IMG/VR virus record: IMGVR_UViG_3300009082_000051 | Coordinates: 1-28,465 of that record | DNA length: 28,465 nt | Reading direction: 5' to 3' (one strand) | Source of the DNA: a virus | In this document: one piece after another, positions 6,700 through 12,788 of the stretch | How the letters are laid out: every line of letters begins with the position of its first letter | Position numbering within the stretch: the first letter of the stretch is position 1 | Notes under the pieces: model-generated | The model's input: only the letters and a program-made list of their open reading frames with translations | What the model was told of the DNA's origin: nothing | Databases searched by the model: none | Made by a program: the position numbers and the translations under genes

Positions 6700-7137
6700 T
6701 GTGACACTTTCGCCTTTTTTTGTGACAGCAGTCATTTTATAAACCATTGATATACAACGAATTACAAGAAACTGACTCAAAACGCCTTTTTTTTGTGACA
6801 AAAGTTGTGACAGTAGTTTTTATATGTTTTATATCATATGTATTTTTTGTATGCAGCTATTGTAGTTTTTATATGCGAAAAAGCTCTAATAATAATAATA
6901 ATAATAAAAACTATACATATTTATTATTATTATTAAGCGACTGACTCAAAATAAAAAAGTACAGATATATATAGGGATTTTTTTATTATTAATTTTTACT
7001 TTTCCCTATAGGCTATGTTCCGGGGGGAATTTCTGTGACAGTGACCTTTTTTAGGGTTTAACTCGTTGATATATAAAGAAATAAGGTGTCACAAAAAGTG
7101 TCACAACGCTGACTTGCTGTCACAAAAAACTGTGACA
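6700..7137. repeat. Nine TGTGACA boxes
   Basis: Plus-strand copies start at 6700, 6721, 6794, 6806, 7034 and 7131; inverted copies (TGTCACA) start at 7087, 7099 and 7118. Most are preceded or followed by an A/T run (for example TTTTTTTGTGACA). Two pairs are 12 bases apart (6794/6806 and 7087/7099), close to a helical turn. The clustering of a 7-mer nine times within 440 bases is far above chance and suggests an initiator or repressor binding array. Confidence 0.88.
6887..6935. repeat. TAA/TTA trinucleotide inverted repeat
   Basis: Seven TAA units (6887-6907) are separated by 13 bases from five TTA units (6921-6935), making a 15-base-pair stem. It is pure A/T, prone to slippage and easily melted. 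It lies midway between the two clusters of TGTGACA boxes, where an unwinding element could sit. Confidence 0.8.
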
Positions 7138-7141
7138 GCAA
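7114..7141. repeat. 11-bp perfect inverted repeat of TGTGACA boxes
   Basis: Arms TTGCTGTCACA (7114-7124) and TGTGACAGCAA (7131-7141) pair perfectly around AAAAAC. This is the longest dyad formed by the TGTGACA family and sits 49 bases upstream of the plus-strand promoter, so it may be an operator. No T-run follows, so it is not an intrinsic terminator. Confidence 0.85.
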
Positions 7142-7189
7142 AATATTTGTTGTATTTTCGGTAAAAATTAAGAAATATCTAAAAATAAA

Positions 7190-7218
7190 TTGACTGATGT
7201 GTATAAATATGATATAAC
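7190..7218 (+). promoter_or_regulatory. Sigma70-type promoter for membrane protein gene
   Basis: TTGACT (7190-7195), 17 bases, then TATAAC (7213-7218) preceded by TGA as an extended -10. GGGGG and the TTG start at 7240 follow closely, so the mRNA leader is short. Confidence 0.75.
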
Positions 7219-7239
7219 AAAATAAAAGGGGGATGTAGT

Positions 7240-8346
7240 TTGAGCGTTCTTAATAAGACAATTAAATTATATAACCATATTATTTGGTATGTTAACCGGT
7301 ATAATAATTCGCCGCCTACTGTTCCTTATCTTGCAAAATATATGCAGACGGATGAAAAGGAGGTCGTGAAGTTATTAGATGATCTTTCAAAGCAGGGAAA
7401 GTTAAAAAGACTTAACAATAAGTTTTCTATTCCGGCGGTATCAAAGAAAGATAATCCGGTTAAAGAGGATGATAAAAAAACAGATGAAACAGAGAGCGTG
7501 CCTCTTAGTATCGACAGTGTCGTAAGCGCTAATGAAAAAAAAGAGGCGATAAAATTAAAGACAGCGGGAGTCCAATCAACAAAATCTTTTCATGCATTCC
7601 CCCGAATCAAAAAGAATTTAAACTTACCCGCTGTTTTTAATTTTATTATCTTTGCTGTTTTTTTGGATTTCGTATATATCGGCATTAAGTACAACTATTA
7701 CGGCAACCTTGATTTCAAGGATCGGATCGACGCCCTAACATCAGCGGCAGCGTTCATGCTTGCGGCGATAGTGTTTTTCAAGAAGTTCATAGAGAAAGCA
7801 AAAGAAAAAAAACCGATAGCACTTTTATATTTTTGTATATATCTTTGCCTTTTCGCTTATAATACAATGACGGTACTGCAATATCAATATGAAAAATATC
7901 AAGATAAACTATACAGTCAAGAGAATGTCGAGAACACATCAAAAATTAACCAATCTGAAATAATAACAAAAAAAATATCGATCATAGAAAAAGAGATACA
8001 GGATATTGAGACTGAAAAGAACAGGCAAGAGAAAATATTATCCGCTCTTACTACTGACGACAAGCAATATAATTTTTACTTTTGGCAGATTAACGGATCC
8101 AATGGTTTTTTGAAAAAACTCGAATCGAAAAGATCAGCATTAAACAAGCTCTTTGACGAAAAGAGCAACCTATCGAAAGAAATAAAAACAGATAAGACAA
8201 AATCTCGGTTGTTATCTGGCAAGCTATTGACTGTATATTTATTCTTTCCGGCTTTTTGCATTGAATTGTTGGCGAGTATTAGCCTCGTATTGTTGTTAGA
8301 AAGCAAAAAAAACAGGCAGGGGTATAAAAACCACCCTGCCGCATAG
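7240..8346 (+). CDS. Membrane protein with N-terminal winged-helix-like segment
   Basis: A 368-residue protein starting at TTG behind GGGGG. Residues 1-62 are helical and end in KQGKLKRLNNKFSI, which looks like a winged-helix DNA-binding segment, preceded by a helix-turn-helix-like stretch (TVPYLAKYMQTDEKEVVKLL). A charged linker (63-120) leads to hydrophobic segments at about 129-150, 163-181 and 192-212, a long coiled coil at about 225-320, and a last hydrophobic segment at 328-353. Positive charges between segments 2 and 3 (KKFIEKAKEKKP) suggest the N-terminus is cytoplasmic and the coiled coil is outside. It is the only plus-strand gene near the control region and has its own promoter. 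Family unknown; it may tether DNA to the membrane, sense a signal, or exclude other phages. Confidence 0.75.
   Translation: MSVLNKTIKLYNHIIWYVNRYNNSPPTVPYLAKYMQTDEKEVVKLLDDLSKQGKLKRLNNKFSIPAVSKKDNPVKEDDKKTDETESVPLSIDSVVSANEKKEAIKLKTAGVQSTKSFHAFPRIKKNLNLPAVFNFIIFAVFLDFVYIGIKYNYYGNLDFKDRIDALTSAAAFMLAAIVFFKKFIEKAKEKKPIALLYFCIYLCLFAYNTMTVLQYQYEKYQDKLYSQENVENTSKINQSEIITKKISIIEKEIQDIETEKNRQEKILSALTTDDKQYNFYFWQINGSNGFLKKLESKRSALNKLFDEKSNLSKEIKTDKTKSRLLSGKLLTVYLFFPAFCIELLASISLVLLLESKKNRQGYKNHPAA
8305..8340 (-). terminator. Intrinsic terminator for the 11277-8354 minus genes
   Basis: Read on the minus strand, arms GGCAGGG (8340-8334) and CCCTGCC (8321-8315) form a 7-bp GC stem, followed by TG and eight T's (8312-8305). 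It lies 14 bases past the last minus gene and inside the final codons of the convergent plus gene. In the plus direction no T-run follows, so it should stop only minus transcripts. Confidence 0.85.
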
Positions 8347-8353
8347 TTTCGCC

Positions 8354-8716
8354 TCACACAAGCTCGTTATGAGTCAATCGCAGAGTGTTTCTGCTGTTTC
8401 TGTAATCGTTAATATTCCTAAGAAACAAAGCATACTCTTTACACTCTTTGCATTTCATAAATTCAGTCGGTTTACAGCATTGAGTTTTACAGGTGATATA
8501 ACATTGTTTCAAAGATATGACTTCTTTTGTGTTTTTGTGTATTTTCTTATTAGTGTTGAGCGTCTCTCTTATTTCATCGTTTTGCTGTTTTAATTTTTCG
8601 CGTCTCTTTTGAAAAAATTCACTGTTGTATTCAGGGTTGCTTTTTACTTTTTCCCAGTATTTCTCGCGTGCTTTTCTTGCATTCTCTTTTCGCTCTTTCT
8701 CTGATACTACTCTCAT
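8354..8716 (-). CDS. Charged Cys-cluster hypothetical protein
   Basis: A 120-residue protein preceded by AAGGGGG. Residues 1-60 are extremely charged and helical (many Lys, Glu and Arg). They are followed by Cys72, Cys76, Cys80, Cys81, Cys89 and Cys92 (CYITCKTQCC then KCKECKEY), a likely metal site. The tail is polar. I recognise no family. It is the last gene before the minus terminator and follows a tiny zinc-finger gene. A nucleic-acid-binding role is possible from its charge and cysteines. Confidence 0.6.
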   Translation of the reverse strand: MRVVSEKERKENARKAREKYWEKVKSNPEYNSEFFQKRREKLKQQNDEIRETLNTNKKIHKNTKEVISLKQCYITCKTQCCKPTEFMKCKECKEYALFLRNINDYRNSRNTLRLTHNELV

Positions 8717-8764
8717 GTAATCCCCCTTAGTTTGTTATTACTTTGATTTTCTGGCAGAACCATT

Positions 8765-8890
8765 TCAGTTCTTGCTTAGTGAAAATTTCTTTGTCAAAAC
8801 ATAACAGTTATGATCCGGACAAAGATTTAAGAACGCTTCATCGTCTTTTTTTATGATGATCGGCGTATTCTCACAGTTTTTGCATTTCAC
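8765..8890 (-). CDS. 41-residue zinc-finger-like protein
   Basis: A short frame with a GTG start (8890-8888) behind GGGGGTG. It reads MKCKNCENTP at the start, with Cys3, Cys6, Cys24 and Cys29 (CxxC ... CPDHNC), spaced like a small zinc ribbon. It lies 13 bases downstream of the methyltransferase stop on the same strand. The ribosome site and two Cys pairs support a real gene; its role is unknown. Confidence 0.6.
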   Translation of the reverse strand: MKCKNCENTPIIIKKDDEAFLNLCPDHNCYVLTKKFSLSKN

Positions 8891-8903
8891 AATTTCACCC
8901 CCT

Positions 8904-10514
8904 TTACACTAATAATTTAATGTTTTTTGTTTCAATTTTCTTGTTGCTTGCGTATAGTTCTCTTACTTCGTTTTCAGGGATTTCAAGCTCTTCTGCACAT
9001 TCAGACACATCTTTCACCCATTTGTTGAGCCTTGCTGCCTCGATATTGAATTTTTTCATAAACTCTTGATTTATCTTGCAATGGATGTTTCCGTTTTTAA
9101 ACGCCCGAACTCGCATGAATTCTTTCCCATCTGCATATTTGAAAATATTTTCAACTCCTGCAACCCATTGAAATTTGTAACTACTATCAACGCCTATGAA
9201 CCCTAAATTATCGGCAACTGTAATAATGTCATTTAGGAAAGCGTGAGTCGTTTTGTGTAATCCTTTTGGGTAATCATATCTCCATGAGTCTGAAGAAAAA
9301 CAAGTGCCTCTTTGAAATACAAGCCTGTAATCAAGAGTATAGTGAGTCTGTTCTTTTTTTGAATATCTCCAACCATCCTCAACTAATTTCTTATTTGATT
9401 TGTAATTTTTGATATTATCTTTTTCAGACATCTCAAAATACAATTCCTTCAACTGTTCATCAATGTAGTTATTTGCATTTTTCAAAGCCCATATTACAAC
9501 TGAATAAATATTGCTTGCAGAGAAATCAATATTTGTGTTTCTGTTTAACACGCTTAATAGTTTGTCTCTACTGCCCGAAGTTAGCCTTTTTGTGATCTTA
9601 TCAAGATTGTCAAAAAGCTCTTTCCAGTACAGATTTTTCAAGCCCTCAATTTTTGTTCTTAATCCCTCTTTGAGATTTGATAGATTAATGTTCAGTTCTT
9701 TCAGAATGTCGCTGTCAAGATTTTCAAGAGATTTGTAGTTATTGAGTAGTTTTGTTAATTCCTCTTGGTACAATTCAACTAACGATTCAATAATGTTTTT
9801 GCCTTTGACAAGAGCCTGTTCTCTGACTGCCTCTCGTTTCTTTTGCTCTGATCTGTACTCATAGCCATTGTGTTTCTCTGCGTTGATTTTGAAATGAGTA
9901 TCAAACCACTCTTCAAAAGCGTTGTATTCTCTGTTGAAGTCAATTCGTACAATATCGATTTTTGCTCTTGCCTGCCTTTCTGCATTGAGAAAATCCGATG
10001 AATGTAAGACATTGTAATTCTTTGATCGCTTCTCTATCGACTTCATTAGCTCTTTGTTATCTTTCCATCTTTGCGGGATAACAAAATAAGCTGTCTTGCA
10101 ATTTGCCTCTTGCAATATTTTTGACATCCATCCATCGTAATCGGAATACGGCGGATTACAAAAAATGAAATCCATTTTCTTATCAACAAAGGTCTGCTGA
10201 TAGAAATCTGTCCCGATTACTATAATATCACTTGCCATCTGATTGATCAGTATTTCTGATTTTTCAATGGCGTACTTATCGATATGCGGCTTGTAATATT
10301 GATCGGGCGGAGGAGGCATAAGCTCTTCAATCAGATTGAATACATTGCCGTTTCCTGCCCCTATGTCAAGAAGTGAGAAATTATCAAAAGAACCTCTGTA
10401 ATCTTTTTTCTTCTCTCTTATGTCTCGAAAGACAATATCAACCATTTCTTTTGTTGTCGGATAGAACTCAAAGTCTTGGTTCGACTCTTTTAGTTTTGTA
10501 ATTAATTGTTGCAT
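8904..10514 (-). CDS. Adenine-specific DNA methyltransferase with DUF4942 domain
   Basis: A 536-residue protein. The start is placed at 10514 (MQQLITKL) because GAGGAG lies six bases upstream; the frame extends nine codons further without a better site. FYPT (17-20), the SAM-binding loop LLDIGAGNG (48-56) and the catalytic NPPY (120-123, in FIFCNPPYSDYDGW) define an N6-adenine class enzyme. The middle is helical, and the C-terminal part, about 380-515 (DGWRYSKKE, LVFQRGTCF, HAFLNDI), matches DUF4942, a domain often fused to phage and plasmid methyltransferases. No restriction partner is visible, so it likely protects phage DNA from host restriction or marks replication or packaging sites. Target sequence unknown. 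Confidence 0.85.
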   Translation of the reverse strand: MQQLITKLKESNQDFEFYPTTKEMVDIVFRDIREKKKDYRGSFDNFSLLDIGAGNGNVFNLIEELMPPPPDQYYKPHIDKYAIEKSEILINQMASDIIVIGTDFYQQTFVDKKMDFIFCNPPYSDYDGWMSKILQEANCKTAYFVIPQRWKDNKELMKSIEKRSKNYNVLHSSDFLNAERQARAKIDIVRIDFNREYNAFEEWFDTHFKINAEKHNGYEYRSEQKKREAVREQALVKGKNIIESLVELYQEELTKLLNNYKSLENLDSDILKELNINLSNLKEGLRTKIEGLKNLYWKELFDNLDKITKRLTSGSRDKLLSVLNRNTNIDFSASNIYSVVIWALKNANNYIDEQLKELYFEMSEKDNIKNYKSNKKLVEDGWRYSKKEQTHYTLDYRLVFQRGTCFSSDSWRYDYPKGLHKTTHAFLNDIITVADNLGFIGVDSSYKFQWVAGVENIFKYADGKEFMRVRAFKNGNIHCKINQEFMKKFNIEAARLNKWVKDVSECAEELEIPENEVRELYASNKKIETKNIKLLV

Positions 10515-10524
10515 TATTTTCTCC

Positions 10525-10770
10525 TCAAAATAGATCTTCACTAATTAGATATTCAGGGCATTCATTGTACGGCAACTGTCCGCATGAAAAAGCATGAATA
10601 GCCGCTTCGTGCCTGTTATAGAAATTATTGTTTTCGTCAACAAACCCTTTGACGATGTTTGTGCAAACAACCGGATATTTTTTGTTGAATAATATATCAG
10701 AGTGTCTTTGTCCTTTTTCTCCGATTATAATCACGCCATCGTCTTTTTTGATTGCTGCAAAAGTAATCAT
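10525..10770 (-). CDS. Conserved-type phage hypothetical protein
   Basis: An 81-residue protein. The C-terminal pattern GFVDENNNFYNRHEAAIHA, then SCGQLP and LISEDLF, matches a common small phage protein of the form 'GF-d-nGrFv-R-eAa-iA--GQ---SEDL' whose function is not established. The start follows GGGGG. It ends 10 bases before the methyltransferase start, in the same direction, so they are probably co-expressed. Confidence 0.65.
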   Translation of the reverse strand: MITFAAIKKDDGVIIIGEKGQRHSDILFNKKYPVVCTNIVKGFVDENNNFYNRHEAAIHAFSCGQLPYNECPEYLISEDLF

Positions 10771-10784
10771 ACATTCCCCCTTTT

Positions 10785-10940
10785 TTAGTCTTTTGTGATT
10801 GTTATTTTTCCGGCCTCGATTAGATCAACTTTCACGGAGTCCCCCTCGTTAATTCCGCAGTCTCCGGGGATTGCAATCCGCAACATTGTTGATCTTTTGT
10901 TCGGCTTTGACACTATATAGTGTCCTGTCGTTTTTCTCAT
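10785..10940 (-). CDS. AbrB/SpoVT-like small DNA-binding protein
   Basis: A 51-residue protein. The start at 10940 (MRKTTGHYIV) is chosen because AGGAGG lies just upstream; a longer frame to 11081 would read through a terminator and has no ribosome site. The core STMLRIAIPGDCGINEGD followed by VKVDLIEAGKITI fits the swapped-hairpin AbrB/SpoVT fold (R-IP--c-I-eGD-V-V----gkI-I). Such proteins are dimeric DNA-binding regulators, often antitoxins; no toxin gene is adjacent, so regulation is more likely. It leads the run that contains the methyltransferase. Confidence 0.7.
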   Translation of the reverse strand: MRKTTGHYIVSKPNKRSTMLRIAIPGDCGINEGDSVKVDLIEAGKITITKD

Positions 10941-10983
10941 ATATCCTCCTATCGTTTTAAGCCCGTCGGCTAATTTTTTTAAC

Positions 10984-11021
10984 AAAAAAAAGGCTTGACA
11001 GATATTTCTACCCATCAAACC
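10984..11021 (-). terminator. Probable intrinsic terminator after 11277-11029 gene
   Basis: On the minus strand arms GGTTTGA (11021-11015) and TCAAGCC (10998-10992) pair, with one G-T wobble, around a 16-base loop, and eight T's follow (10991-10984). It lies just past the stop of the 82-residue gene. The long loop suggests partial termination, letting some transcripts reach the AbrB-like and methyltransferase genes, which show no clear promoter of their own. Confidence 0.6.
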
Positions 11022-11028
11022 TTTTAGA

Positions 11029-11277
11029 TTAACTCCAATCCCTACCATTCCACATATGTACGGAGTAATCGCAATGCTCATCTCCGTCTATCATTTCTAC
11101 GGTTAGATTAAAACCGCAGAAATACTGCCCGCTTTTTGAGCGGACTATTTTTGGGCTTCCGCTCATATTCCAAGCAGAGTCATTGTATGTCTCTGCTAAT
11201 TTTTCTATCATAAGGACTTCTTGTTCAGCCCTTATTTTTTTATTTCTTAATATTTTTCTTTTTTTAAAATTTTTCAT
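11029..11277 (-). CDS. Small hypothetical protein under strong promoter
   Basis: An 82-residue protein. The N-terminal 20 residues are very basic (KNFKKRKILRNKKIR). The rest contains GQYFCGFNLTVEMID and YSVHMWNGRDWS, which look like beta strands. No family is recognised. The start has AAGGAG seven bases upstream and a perfect-consensus promoter, so it is probably highly expressed early, and it is followed by a terminator. The basic start could contact nucleic acid. Confidence 0.6.
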   Translation of the reverse strand: MKNFKKRKILRNKKIRAEQEVLMIEKLAETYNDSAWNMSGSPKIVRSKSGQYFCGFNLTVEMIDGDEHCDYSVHMWNGRDWS

Positions 11278-11302
11278 ATTAACTCCTTTATCTTATATAT
11301 TG

Positions 11303-11331
11303 ATTATATACTACATTGTCTATTTTGTCAA
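11303..11331 (-). promoter_or_regulatory. Perfect-consensus sigma70 promoter, leftward
   Basis: Minus strand TTGACA (11331-11326), 17 bases, TATAAT (11308-11303), an exact match to the consensus at both boxes and spacing. It drives the 82-residue gene and probably the minus run beyond it. Confidence 0.88.
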
Positions 11332-11349
11332 TATTTATTTAATATAATA

Positions 11350-11380
11350 TCTAATCAATTATATATATTATCTGATCGAT
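11350..11380. promoter_or_regulatory. Candidate operator between divergent promoters
   Basis: TCTAATCAAT (from 11350) and TCTGATCGAT (from 11371) are related decamers exactly 21 bases apart, two helical turns, midway between the leftward and rightward promoters. This placing suits a regulator that switches between the two directions. Only two copies are present, so the call is tentative. Confidence 0.35.
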
Positions 11381-11412
11381 TTGCATGTCTGTTTTGTTGT
11401 TTTATAAAACTC

Positions 11413-11441
11413 TTGACAAAACAACGATATTGTCTTATACT
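11413..11441 (+). promoter_or_regulatory. Sigma70 promoter for the packaging operon
   Basis: TTGACA (11413-11418), 17 bases, TATACT (11436-11441). It shows that the first gene cannot start at the TTG inside this -35 box but at the ATG at 11482, which has its own ribosome site. Confidence 0.82.
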
Positions 11442-11481
11442 TCTTATTGATATTTTTTCTCACATAACAGGAGCAAGCGAC

Positions 11482-12210
11482 ATGCATGACGGCAGCAAAC
11501 TAACGAAATATCAAACATTCATAATAGAGAGAGTCCACAGATCACAAATCAACGAGGCTTATTACAATCCTCGCAAAATGACAGACGAAAACCGCAAAGG
11601 GCTTGGGAAGATCATCAAAGAGCATGGATTAGTTGAGGCTCTTGTTTGGAATGCCCGATCCGGCAATCTTGTCGGCGGTCATCAGAGGCTATCCGAGATC
11701 GACAGGTTAGAAAAGCACGGAGATTACTATATAGATGTTTGCAAGGTCGATGTTGACGATTACACGGAAGCACAGCTCAACTTGATACTGAACAACACAT
11801 CTATTATGGGAGAGTACGACAAAGAGAAGTTACAGGGCATTCGGGATCAGTTCCCGCAGATAGATTTCATCAAAGATGTTTGTTTCACGAAACAGGATGT
11901 TGAGTTCTTACAGCTTGATTTCGTTGAAATGGAGTCGGAGAAAAAAGACAAACCGTATGAAAAGAAAGTCGAGAGCTTGGAGAAATACAAAGAAAGTTAC
12001 GACAACTTCAAAAAGAACGAAATACAGCAGGAGAAAATCAACGGTAACAGCGTTTCACATCCCGAACGGAATGACAAATGCCTAACTATTGTATTCGAGA
12101 ACAACATCGAGAAATGGGACTTCATGCGGTCAATTAACCAAAATGAGAACGATAAGTTTTTGAAATACATTGATATTATAGACGCAATCAAAGAGGAATA
12201 CAGAATATGA
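11482..12210 (+). CDS. ParB-like nuclease (ParBc) domain protein
   Basis: A 242-residue protein. The start at 11482 has AGGAGC seven bases upstream and follows the promoter; a longer frame would begin within the promoter. The N-terminal NPRKMTDENRKGLGKIIKEH (29-48), VWNARSGNLVGG and GGHQRL (65-70) match the ParB/Srx N-terminal domain seen in many phage genes beside the terminase, often fused to DNA methylases. Residues after 140 are charged and helical with no methylase motif. The domain binds nucleotides and in some relatives cuts DNA. Its place before the terminase genes, with a four-base overlap, suggests a role in packaging or genome marking. Confidence 0.8.
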   Translation: MHDGSKLTKYQTFIIERVHRSQINEAYYNPRKMTDENRKGLGKIIKEHGLVEALVWNARSGNLVGGHQRLSEIDRLEKHGDYYIDVCKVDVDDYTEAQLNLILNNTSIMGEYDKEKLQGIRDQFPQIDFIKDVCFTKQDVEFLQLDFVEMESEKKDKPYEKKVESLEKYKESYDNFKKNEIQQEKINGNSVSHPERNDKCLTIVFENNIEKWDFMRSINQNENDKFLKYIDIIDAIKEEYRI

Positions 12211-12788
12211 GTGATCAAACAGATAACAACATCGATATTGCAAACGGTATAGAGAGAATCAAGAAACTCGGCAAAAAAACCGGAAGAGTGTTGACAAAGG
12301 CTCTCAAGAGAAGAATACTTGAATGGGTATCAAAAGGCTTAAGGGATTACGATATATTCACGGCATTGAAAATCAGCAAACAAACATATTACAACTACAT
12401 GACAGACGATCCCGATTTCGCAGATGAAGTCAGAGAGGTGAGGTACAAAATAGACGAACCGGTCGTCTCTGCCTTACGGCGTAATGCGCTCGGTTTTAAA
12501 TACGAAGAACGACAGTACATAGTCGAGAAAGACGACCTAACCGGTGAAGAAGTTAGGGTCTTGAAAAAAGTAGTTGAAAAAGCGGCGTTGCCGGAGACGG
12601 AAGCGTGCAAGACTTGGTTATACAACAGATACCCTGATGAATGGAAAGCAAAGCAGGCTATTGATGTTACAACGGACGGCAAGAGCATTATCCCTCCGGT
12701 TGATTACAGTAACATAACTGAAGAAGAGGCAAAGAAGCTATATCTTAAAATGGTATCACAACAGCAAATACAAGAAAACAAAGAATGA
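12207..12788 (+). CDS. Terminase small subunit
   Basis: A 193-residue protein. Residues about 33-66 form a helix-turn-helix (LKRRILEWVSKGLRDYDIF then KISKQTYYNYM), followed by DPDFADEVREVRYKIDEP, LRRNALGFKYEE and TWLYNRYPDEW, patterns typical of phage small terminases that recognise the packaging site and recruit the large subunit. It overlaps the ParB-like gene and the large terminase gene by four bases each, so the three are coupled. Location and helix-turn-helix make the call secure. Confidence 0.85.
   Translation: MSDQTDNNIDIANGIERIKKLGKKTGRVLTKALKRRILEWVSKGLRDYDIFTALKISKQTYYNYMTDDPDFADEVREVRYKIDEPVVSALRRNALGFKYEERQYIVEKDDLTGEEVRVLKKVVEKAALPETEACKTWLYNRYPDEWKAKQAIDVTTDGKSIIPPVDYSNITEEEAKKLYLKMVSQQQIQENKE

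Larger units (their letters stand above)
6352..7239. other. AT-rich non-coding control region / candidate replication origin
   Basis: These 888 bases separate minus-strand early genes from a plus-strand gene and contain no convincing gene. They hold a minus-strand promoter at the left end, six A/T hairpin repeats, nine TGTGACA boxes in both orientations, a TAA/TTA inverted repeat, a 12-base direct repeat ACTGACTCAAAA (6771-6782 and 6940-6951), dyad arms TATAGGGA/TCCCTATA around 6970-7012, and a plus-strand promoter at the right end. Repeated short boxes beside A/T-rich DNA and next to replication genes are typical of iteron-type origins; a pure transcription control region is the alternative. 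Confidence 0.6.

Noticed and set aside
6747-6944. Plus-strand 65-codon frame in the control region
   Set aside because: TTG start without ribosome site, low-complexity TAA-repeat coding (poly-Asn, poly-Leu) and overlap with repeat boxes.
8716-8763. Sixteen-codon minus-strand frame starting at 8763 and overlapping the 8716 gene start
   Set aside because: Very short, no clear ribosome site and no recognisable motif; overlap alone is not enough.
10785-11081. 98-codon version of the AbrB-like gene
   Set aside because: The extension crosses a terminator hairpin and the neighbouring gene; AGGAGG marks the start at 10940.
11413-11481. Upstream extension of the ParB-like gene
   Set aside because: It would begin inside the -35 box of its own promoter; the ATG at 11482 has a ribosome site.
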